Assembly: GCA_012295275.1 (NCBI GenBank) | Contig: CM022666.1 | Location: forward strand, 4,221,887 to 4,232,886 | Source: Chrysomallon squamiferum | Taxonomy: Eukaryota > Mollusca > Gastropoda > Neomphalida > Peltospiridae | Length of the DNA: 11,000 nucleotides | Direction of reading: 5' to 3' | Part shown: piece after piece, positions 1 through 8,300 of the stretch | How the letters are laid out: every line of letters begins with the position of its first letter | Position numbering within the stretch: position 1 is the stretch's first letter | The notes under the pieces: generated by a model | Told to the model about the DNA's origin: nothing | The model's input: the letters and a program-made list of their open reading frames with translations, nothing else | The model's database searches: none | Translations under genes and position numbers: made by a program

Positions 1-1537
1 TACATTATATATATTAATAGAGTACAGTTCTAAATCAAATAGAGACACATTTTTGTTTTATTAAATTTTGATTAAAAAGGATATTGCACCACTATTGCTT
101 GACATCTGTAAGCTTCGACAAAGTTATGATTTGCAACAGCCCAAATGCACCTGCAATTATAAAATAATGGATATTGTAATTTAAAAGCTCAAATTTCAAT
201 TTAACAATATTTAAGAAGTATTTGTTTCTGTTCATATAAATATATATAGACACTTTCATGAAGAGTAAAAATTTAAACTTTTAGTTATTATTATAACAGA
301 ACATAATAAAGTGTCTTACACAATATTAATCTTGATTCCTTGAACTTAGTTAAAGCTCTATTCTCAAAACCTTAATTTAATTCAATAATAAATCATTAAT
401 TTTCAGTCCAGTTTACAATTATTTCTTGATATACTACTGGTCATATTTCACCACACTTTTATTAAACAAATGTTGTATAAATTGCTGTGAGAGTTAAAGT
501 TTTTTTTTTTTTTTAAACTAAAAATGAATAGAGTAACGTAAATGAAAATATTAACAAACAATTAATTGGTCTGACCTCAGGTGAGCTGCGACCAGCTCAT
601 CGAATGGTGGTTCAAAAACTCGCTGTACGTGTAACTCAGGTTTTTCTATCTGAAGTTTGGCGCTAGCAACATGTGGATGTTTGAAGGATAACAATTCCTG
701 TGAAAATATATAATAAATAAAAAACTTAAAAAATAAAATTTTGGTATAAATTTCTAAATGAATTTCAGTCCTCAGATTTATCTTTAAACTATTTCATCCA
801 TAAATACTGACAGACTAAAATAAGAAACTAAATGCCAGTGATTTTCATATAAAATATAAAATGTATATATATGGGAAAGAAAAAAAAAACGTTTAAAATT
901 AAAATAGAAATTTAACATTTTATTATTATATTAGATACAAATTTTGAATTAATTTATCTAAATATTTAATTTTTGAGTAGTTACATCTCATTCATTAACA
1001 GTATATATCTCTATGGGTTGAGAAAAAGTTAAAACTATAATTCTTGTTTTTTAATACGGATAAGATGATTAACATCATGTGATCAGCAATTAGTCTAGTG
1101 ATGTATTCACAGTACAACAATATTGGTATTTTTAATAATATTAATAATTTAATATCAAAGGATGAAACTCTTTGAAAGGTTGTCACTGAGACTAAGTAAT
1201 TATTTCACTTTTTGTTTTTTAAAGGATCCACTGAATTACATTTTTTGATGATTATTTTAAATAATAATTTCTGAAAATACTCACAGCAGCTGTAATTCCA
1301 TCTTTAGTTTGCAACGCTTCATCTAGCTGAAGCAAAAATAAAACAACACTTTTAGTATTACTAAAAATTGATTAGTATTAAAGTTATATCTATCACTAAC
1401 CACAAAAATGTGTAACATATAAAAGTACTTAAACGTTTCATTTAAATGCCAAATTTATTATAATTATTAATGGTAAAGTATTAAAATAATCTAAAACGTA
1501 CCGATTGCATAAATGAATTTACAGAAACATGCGCCAT
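1..1537 (-). CDS. PCID2: PCID2 orthologue, 5' part (four coding exons, runs off the left edge)
   Basis: PCI-domain protein of the Thp1/CSN12-like group; in animals it acts in TREX-2-linked nuclear mRNA export. Coding exons on the minus strand are 1537-1502, 1326-1285, 697-576 and 150-85, giving 88 codons plus two bases, with phases 0, 0, 2 and 2 consistent throughout. The protein starts [12 protein letters not shown] and continues through [23 protein letters not shown] and [10 protein letters not shown]. From memory, human PCID2 has MAHI..., ELVSFKHPHV, EPPYDEMFAAHLRC and [10 protein letters not shown] at the same spacing, so the family assignment is strong. The start is the family's own MAH start. 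The PCI domain itself lies further left and is not in this window. Introns 1 to 3 (1327-1501, 698-1284, 151-575) are GT-AG; intron 4 looks like AT-AC. The gene is divergent from TRAPPC14 with 469 bp between the ATGs. Confidence 0.92.
74..84 (-). promoter_or_regulatory. U12-type AT-AC 5' splice site of PCID2 intron 4
   Basis: The minus strand reads ATATCCTTTTT directly after exon 4, matching the minor-spliceosome donor consensus (A/G)TATCCTT at every position. The matching TCCTTAAC-like branch site and AC acceptor lie beyond the left edge and cannot be seen. Confidence 0.72.
85..150 (-). CDS. PCID2: PCID2 coding exon 4
   Basis: This 66-nt exon follows acceptor ataattgcag and encodes [21 protein letters not shown] plus CA, the first two bases of the next codon. 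Human PCID2 has [22 protein letters not shown] here (from memory), so the split codon should restore Gln if the next exon starts with A or G. Reading on without splicing meets TAA within a few codons. The right-hand boundary is assigned to /ATATCCTTTTT at 84; a weaker alternative is GTG|gtgcaa at 87. Confidence 0.85.
151..575 (-). other. PCID2 intron 3
   Basis: A 425-nt AT-rich GT-AG intron with a T15-18 run (500-514 on the plus strand). I see no gene, repeat array or RNA structure in it. Confidence 0.8.
576..697 (-). CDS. PCID2: PCID2 coding exon 3
   Basis: This 122-nt exon holds the most conserved N-terminal block ([10 protein letters not shown] at the start, [13 protein letters not shown] at the end). 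The acceptor is ttttcacag and the donor is CTGAG|gtcaga, a weaker donor than its neighbours. It ends in phase 2; AG joins the G of the next exon to make the conserved Arg. Confidence 0.92.
698..1284 (-). other. PCID2 intron 2
   Basis: A 587-nt AT-rich GT-AG intron with scattered ATT/AAT runs. The open frame at 995-1186 is low-complexity and has no coding features. Nothing else is supportable here. Confidence 0.78.
1285..1326 (-). CDS. PCID2: PCID2 coding exon 2
   Basis: A 42-nt microexon encoding [14 protein letters not shown], flanked by acceptor tttgcttcag and donor gtgagt. It is phase 0 at both ends, so skipping would keep the frame. It corresponds to the YEAIDSRDGASCA segment of human PCID2, recalled from memory. 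Confidence 0.88.
1502..1537 (-). CDS. PCID2: PCID2 coding exon 1
   Basis: Encodes the 12 residues [12 protein letters not shown]. The donor is TCG|gtacgt at 1501, phase 0. The ATG sits in an AAAAAATGG context. The short first coding exon and MAH start agree with the family. Confidence 0.88.
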
Positions 1538-1548
1538 TTTTTGGTTTT

Positions 1549-1561
1549 AGTTATCTCCCTT
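1549..1561 (-). promoter_or_regulatory. AAGGGAGATAACT motif upstream of PCID2
   Basis: The minus strand carries a perfect AAGGGAGATAACT ending 12 bp before the PCID2 ATG. I recall this 13-mer as an abundant dispersed motif of molluscan genomes. Its role is unknown to me; it may be part of the promoter or the 5' UTR. Confidence 0.5.
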
Positions 1562-1972
1562 ATTATTCAAAGCAGTACTATTTAGTGGACATAAAAATTA
1601 ATCTTTTTGTTCTCCCTTTGTAAGGAATAGTTCATTTCATTATTTTATTTTATTATTTCTTATTATTCCGAAACATATACCAAATGATGAAAACATAATA
1701 TAAATGATATAAGACAGAATTATTTATGTAGTTCTAAAGAAAGTATTATTATTGTTTTTATTGTTGTTATTCGTATTCGTATTAAAAACCAAGCAAAAAC
1801 AAGCAATGTCAATTCAGAACCTTATGCAGTTCAGTTTGTCATTAGAGTCTGAAATCAGCAACATGCTCATCGAAAGGTTACAAACAATAAAATATTTGTT
1901 TAAGGTTTTATAGTAAATCAAGTCCGACAATTTAATTACAAGATAAAAAATGTATACCTAATTTATAGTATT

Positions 1973-1994
1973 AACTTCCGGAAAAAACTTCCGG
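1973..1994 (+). promoter_or_regulatory. Tandem ETS/GABP-type sites upstream of TRAPPC14
   Basis: AACTTCCGG occurs at 1973-1981 and again at 1986-1994, a 13-bp spacing, 12 bp before the ATG at 2007. The core GGAA with CCGGAAGT context is the ETS-family consensus, typical of TATA-less housekeeping promoters. The sites are so near the ATG that the 5' UTR is probably very short or starts within them. Confidence 0.65.
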
Positions 1995-2006
1995 TTTGTA
2001 AGGAAC

Positions 2007-2390
2007 ATGGACGATGATTATGGGGATTTACAAAATGCACAGCTCATTTTCCCCAAAACCTCGGTTGGAGTAAACTTTAAGAAAGACTTGGATTTTGAAA
2101 AATGTACCGTTTATCTTGGAGAATCAGTCGAATCATTCGTCGTGCTGACATGTCCTCCGAATTGCAACAAAACTGACTGGAAGTCTAGAATAAAGTTAGT
2201 TGCTGCCCATGGGAGTTTCTCCCAAACAGAAACGAACTCGGAACAAATATCAAATTCCAAGAACAAGACAGTAAACATAACAAGTGACACTGGATCTAAT
2301 GACTTTATTGACTGTCAAGTCACCTCAACCTACAATAAATCGATTTTCAAGAAAGAAACGGCTTCCAATGTCTTACCAGCCACACAACAG
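2007..2390 (+). CDS. TRAPPC14: TRAPPC14 exon 1 (coding)
   Basis: Residues 1-128, with donor CAG|gtgaac and phase 0. The conserved part is the TVYLGESVESFVVLTCPP strand near residues 34-51, which corresponds to the YLGETVRFLLVL strand of human TRAPPC14. Residues 70-128 are rich in Ser, Thr, Asn and Lys and look disordered; the human protein has a Gly-rich insert here. If the intron were retained, the frame would continue only to a TAA at 2433-2435 (142 residues). Confidence 0.9.
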
Positions 2391-5300
2391 GTGAACACTG
2401 AAGATTTGATTTTAAAACAAGTCTCTTTAAGTTAAATAGGAAATAAGCCTAAATACAAAATAAAGCATGATAAACCATTTCACTGGGTAACGATTGGCAA
2501 TAGAGTCGAATCTATTGTTTCCTCTTGGGCTAGTTCACATTTTCTTTGACTTGTTAATCAAAGATTATGATATACCATGCTTATGTTGCTTTCGTTTCTG
2601 TTGGAAAGTACTTGTAAAATTTAATGGCATAATATTGATAATAATAAAGTATGGCCATAAAATAACAAGCTTATAATGAAGCATTTAATCGTTTATCATG
2701 TCACTTTACATAATAATTGCACGAAAGGTATAGACATGTAGAAAAATTCCTGACAGACTGAGGCAACGTTGAAGCCGCAGCAGCACAAACAACAGTAACA
2801 ATAACAAAAGTTTATGCATTGTTGCATTATAAATACATTGTGCTTCAGACAGCATTAACATTTGAATTTAACAATAAAACTACAAAACAAAAAGAAAAAA
2901 AAGAAGAAAAAACTAAATTCAAAAAACATAATTAATCAGTCTACTCTGTAATTTAAAAATATAATTTTTATTTCAGTATTATTATTATTATTATATAATT
3001 TTTTTTTTTTTTTTTTTTTTTAATTGACAGAATATTAATTCCTTTTTCCAAGACAATGAAACATTTGTGTTTCCACTGAGGACTGTACTGACTAACATCT
3101 CCGGCCAGTGTACGAATGTTAAACTGATTGTCACTATCTGGCTTTGCATCTCACCTAAGAAAGTTTGTCGAGAACAGGAAGCAAAGAAAGATTTCCAAGG
3201 GAGCAGTCTTCTACAGCTTCGCAAAAAGATAGTTCAGCAGAAAATATGTAAGTCATTTTTATTTATTTTTTATTTTTAGCTTTAATTAAAGAATCAAACG
3301 CAGTCAGTTGCACTCACACAAACTGTTTAGGGGTGTTTGTGTCTTTTGTTCTTTCTTTTTACTTTTTTTTATTTTTTTATTTTTTTATTTTTTTACACAT
3401 TGTTACTAACTAAAGAAAATAAAATAGCTTTGTAAGCTGAGTGGCTGAAAATAAGAAATTTAAAAAAATAAATTAAAATAATTCTCCCAAAATTGAAAAA
3501 TGTTTAAGATGAAAGAAAAAAATATTCATTAAGTCAGTAAACAATCTTGCTGTTTTTGACAAAAACAGTTATATTGTCATACATTTTATTTCATAGTAAA
3601 ATATATGATTTGTCAGCTAGATTTTATTTATAATTTGGTAATGAAAAACTGACATTCAATTTGTTAATAATATAATATTAATATATGCTAAATAACTTAA
3701 TTTAATTGAATTTATATTACAGTAACCAAAAATGAAACAGTTTATTTTATATGGCATTAAAGTAGAGAACTAACCTGTAGATTTCTGTTTCTTTTATATA
3801 ATAACTGAAATATTAAAAATATTTATTTAATTTGCATTAACTATGGAACTAATAGCAAAATAAATATCTATTCGTAATAAAATAACTGATATAATTAACT
3901 AAGCTTATTTAATTTGCAGTAATTAAAGATTTTTTAGGAAAGTCAAATTTTATATATCAAATATATTAACTGACACAATTAATTAAATTTATTTAAACTG
4001 TGGTAACTAAAGAATTAATAGCAAAGTACTTAGTAGATTTCTATTTCATTACATAATAACTTATAAAATTAACCAAGTTTATTTAATTTGCAGTAACTAA
4101 AGATCTTATAGGAAAGTAAATTTGTGTTTGTAATAAAATAACTGATATAATTAACCAAATTTATTTAATTTGCAGCAACTAAAGATCTTATAGGAAAGTA
4201 AATTTGTGTTCGTAATGTAATAACTGATATAATTAACCAAGTTTATTTAATTTGCAGTAACTAAGGAACTAACGGTAATTAATCCACCATTGCTTTCAAT
4301 CCGTCACGTCTCAGCAGGGGACAAGCAGTTAATTCTCTGCCTAGGTTTGTTGAAATATTCATTATTTATTCAACAGTATTAGAATGTTTTATATTGACCA
4401 ATATTACTATTATTAGGTGTCAGACAAAAATTATTTACTAAATATCAAACACATATTTTCTGTTCACTGATGTTAAACATAAAATTCTAAAACGTGATTA
4501 TGTATGAAAATCATTTCAATGATAATTATAGAAAAATTGTCATAAATTATTTTCACGTTGCTTTAATTAAATTTTATCGAAGAATTTTGAGACGTTAATA
4601 CGTATTTTTCACAGAAATATATATGTGTAACTTTTCTCGTTTCAGTGAATAATGATACCAGTCACACTTTGCATCTACACAACATGTGTATTTTGCCAAA
4701 CCGAAGTGCAGGAAATGGTGACAGTGACGATGTCCACGAATCTACAAATGGAAAATGGTAGATTTTTTTTTTTTTTATATTCTTTAAATATTGTAAGATA
4801 TAATTGAAAGATCTTTATTATAAACTGAGATATTTTAATACAATATACATTTTAAAATAACCCAATTCTGACTCTTTTTATATCTGCATCACATTTTTAT
4901 TTTGTTATTATCATTTGTTATATATTACAGTAGGGTAGTATGCATTGATTGATGCTGTACACAAGCTGATATGTATATGCACACATGGACACAACATACA
5001 CTACAGTGGAACCCCTATAATTACATATATGATATTCACACATAAAAAAACATACACCATTTTATACCAAAGATAATAATCATACATACACACAACACAT
5101 AAATACACTACAAATACACACCAAATAATAAAGCATACACACAATATGCACACTCACATGTACATACATTAATAAGTATCAATAGACATGAACATGTGTA
5201 CGTACATTAAAAAGTGTCAATACACACGAACATATATACAGACATACATGAACATATGTGTCATGTTGTAATGAGATCTGTCTGTTTTTTGAGGCTCACT

Positions 5301-8300
5301 ACAAAACTTGATATGTGACTTATTTAATAATCAATATAGTCACCATTCTCATCTGTGACCTCCTTCCATCAGTCAGTGAGCTTTTTAACACCATCTCTCC
5401 ATAAATTTACTTAAAAGAAAGGCACAGAACATTCATTACAACGTGACAGTAAATACAAACAGACAAATATACGTACAGACATTAGTAACAATGAACATAC
5501 ACAAACATATAAGTTCAGACACTGATAAGTATAAATGTACACAAAACTTGTGTAGACATTTGATTAAATGTGAACTAATGAACATACACAAACATGTAAG
5601 TTCAGACACTGATAAGTATAAATGTACACAAAACTTGTGTAGACATTTGATTAAATATGAAGTAATGAACATGTAAGTGTAACGATGTGTTTATTGTTGC
5701 AGTGTTTGCAGTCCTCTGACTCAGGTGTCCTATCCTGTACAACTGCTGAGTCAGGAGAAACTTTCTTGTGTGTTTCATCTCATACCACCCCACGTCGATG
5801 CTGACACCATCCCTGTGGTAGGGATCTTACATGACGTTGATGTTTTTGTCTCAGTGTTAGAAAAACATGAAAAGTGATGAGTCGTTTTAGATTAAATATC
5901 TGAAATTGTCATCTTTCTTTCATTAAAGTATATATATACATATACACACTCATACATACATACATACATACATATACAGGGTGGTCCACACACACACACG
6001 CACACAGATACATATATAGATGTAGATATTCACACATACACATATACATATGTACATAGACACACACACACACACAGACACACATTGCTATATGAATGAG
6101 TGATGTTTTGTCTGTGTTACTGTTAGTAAGAATTATTTTGTCTGTTCTGTATAGGGTGATATTACTCCTATTGTTGCATATTACATGTGTAGATTAAATC
6201 ACTGTATCTTGATGGTCATTTAATTTATTAATTTCTTGCAGGACATCATTCTGAAAGCTCATTTGAACTGGAGTCAAAAAAAAGACATTGAAGTCGTTAC
6301 TCTGTACAGGTATGGATGTTTGCTAAAAATAAAATTAAAAAATGTTAATAACAGAAACATAAATAAATGAAGACTGAAAAAAAAAATATTAATAACAGCA
6401 AAGAGATTAGCATAAATCTAAATTTTAACACTTTGAAACAAACATGAACGTAACACTACAGTAAAATCTTGAGATAAAATTAACCACATTTATTTAATTT
6501 GCAGTAACTAAGGTCCTAATCGTAACTATTACTATAGATACATTCTGATGTATTACTGTACAAAAGTGATCACCAGCCATTGTATTGCTGTTTACTTCAG
6601 AATTTTAAAATGTTTTTTTTTTAAATATTTTTATTTTTGTCTCTGTTTCAGTCTGCCCACTTTGGCTGTACGACGAGCTCCATTCACAGTTTCAGTTGTT
6701 TGCAAAGAAGAACCAAAGATTGGAGAAAAGTAAACATTAAAATAAATATAATTTTTCTCTTTTGTTTATCCTAACCCTCACCCACCCAAAATATTTTCAC
6801 CATTAGCTTGTTTGTGAGGTTGTAGTCTCTCTAGGTTCAAATCTGCTTGGTGGAAGCAGAGTAAACTTCAGATTTTTTACTCATTTTCTTATTTAGAAAA
6901 ATAAATACAGATACACTAGGGATTTAATCTTTAGCAACTCAGATTTTTGCTCTACACAGATTTCATGTGGAAACTGAGTATGTATAGAGTTAAGTATAAA
7001 TAAACCATAAACATTATAGGTAGTCACAGTTCTCCATTTGCTCAGTTGATAGAATATGCTGTGTTTTCTTCACCCAGAGTATCTTGGTTCAAATCCTGCT
7101 ACTGGTAGTTATAAAAATGTATTATTAATAACTTTTATAAATGTTTATTTCAAAACCATTTTTTTTTTTTTTTAAATTTTTTTTTCTGTTACTAATATTT
7201 AAAATTATATTTCTGTCTGTTTATTTTTCAGTTTTATCTTGACGTACAGAATAGCTAACAATCTACAAGATTTTCTAAGTATGAAGTTGTACTGGAATCT
7301 GGATACTCAGTGGAATACAGTTAAACATCTTGGTGAATTTCTACTCATTATCTATTTCATTGTCACAGTCATTGTCTATTGTCATAGTCTTTATCAGTAT
7401 CATTATCATTATAATTATCACTACTATTGTTGTTATTATAATAATAATTATTATTTTTATTTAAAAATAATAATAATAATTTATCATTATAATCATATGA
7501 TGATGATGATGATGATGATGATCATCATCATATTATTATTATTATTATTATGATGATGACTACTACAGCTACTGTTACTATAATAATTACTACTACAATA
7601 CATTTTTTGTATACTCTCTCATCTGCACATGTTATTGTTTAATAATAAATACTGTTACCCTCGATTTTTGGGATTTTGAGAAATCTGAACCAAACAGAAA
7701 AAAACACCACAGCATTTGAACGTATCTCCATTTCCCACCTGAAAAAACCTTACCTCTACATACTATTAAGTTATTCCAAGTCCTACTATACAATCATGGC
7801 AACCTTCTCTCAACACACTTTCCATCAAGGTAAAAGTAAATTTCACAACTTAAACCATAACCATCCTAACCTAACAAACTTGAACCAACCTAGCCTACAT
7901 TTTCCTTTACATATACCATACATCATTTTTTGTTTCCATTGTTCTTTAAGCCTCTGTATTGTTCTTACCTTATTACATTACTGTGTTATGTAACTGTTAA
8001 GTGTACTAACGTTTAACGTTTTGGGAATTTTTAGGGTTATACTGCGATTTCCCTGACTTCTGCATTTTTTTAAGACTGGTTCCCAAGTCTCATCAAGCTG
8101 TATTTTATTTACAGATGATGATCATCCACAAAAGAAAAGAATTGAGCAGATGAGACATGGCATTGTTTGTCAAGACCCAGACATCCATGTAGGGTCAGTT
8201 AATACTTTTTTTTATCATATCAGTGATCATCCAGATGATGGTGGTTAATTATACTGGTACCATGTTAATATTTTGATACGTTACTGAGAAGGTTTGATAT

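Larger units (their letters stand above)
1538..2006. promoter_or_regulatory. Presumed bidirectional promoter of PCID2 and TRAPPC14
   Basis: 469 bp separate the two divergent start codons, so both 5' UTRs and both transcription starts must lie here unless there are upstream non-coding exons. On the TRAPPC14 side are two ACTTCCGG ETS-type motifs; on the PCID2 side is AAGGGAGATAACT, 12 bp before its ATG. The middle (1620-1800) is AT-rich with ATT/TTG runs and no clear TATA box. Divergent housekeeping genes with ETS sites are a familiar animal arrangement; promoter activity itself is inferred. Confidence 0.75.
4758..5702 (+). other. TRAPPC14 intron 4
   Basis: 945 nt, gtagat to gttgcag. It contains an ACAC/ACAT-rich stretch, a mariner-like remnant and an 87-bp tandem duplication, each listed separately. 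The 77- and 78-residue open frames on both strands arise from the duplication and are not genes. Confidence 0.82.
5818..6241 (+). other. TRAPPC14 intron 5
   Basis: 424 nt, gtaggg to cttgcag. The centre (5930-6085) is TATA/ACAT/ACAC microsatellite with an embedded mariner-like terminus; the rest is plain. Confidence 0.82.
6730..7231 (+). other. TRAPPC14 intron 7
   Basis: 502 nt, gtaaac to tttttcag, with a T-rich end (7157-7193) and two tRNA-like B-box sequences, listed separately. Confidence 0.82.
7333..8114 (+). other. TRAPPC14 intron 8
   Basis: 782 nt, gtgaat to tttacag. It has two parts: a trinucleotide microsatellite and then a C-rich block, listed separately. The 105-residue open frame at 7676-7993 is low in G and has no domain or splice support. 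Confidence 0.8.

Noticed and set aside
85-90. GT donor GTG|gtgcaa at the end of PCID2 exon 4
   Set aside because: It would drop the conserved Gln and is a poor donor, while the U12 consensus two bases into the next codon is perfect. It is kept only as an alternative.
995-1186. 63-residue minus-strand open frame in PCID2 intron 2
   Set aside because: It lies between two well-supported exons and is low-complexity, with no recognisable motif.
2494-2676. 60-residue open frame in TRAPPC14 intron 1
   Set aside because: Hydrophobic AT-rich chance frame with no homology that I recognise; it is removed by splicing.
3819-4278. CRISPR-like regular repeat spacing
   Set aside because: The whole 82-bp unit repeats with no unique spacers and it lies in a eukaryotic intron.
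5436-5793. Open frames on both strands over the 87-bp repeat
   Set aside because: Produced by a tandem repeat whose length is divisible by three; both strands are open and the code is repeat-like.
7030-7110. A true tRNA gene
   Set aside because: A and B boxes are present, but I could not form an acceptor stem or anticodon arm; a SINE relic fits better.
7239-7553. 104-residue open frame ending in poly-Met and poly-Ile
   Set aside because: Only its first 94 bases are coding (exon 8); the rest is microsatellite beyond a GT donor.
7676-7993. 105-residue open frame in intron 8
   Set aside because: It comes from a G-poor block with few stops by composition; there is no domain, and the frame does not connect to exon 8 or exon 9.
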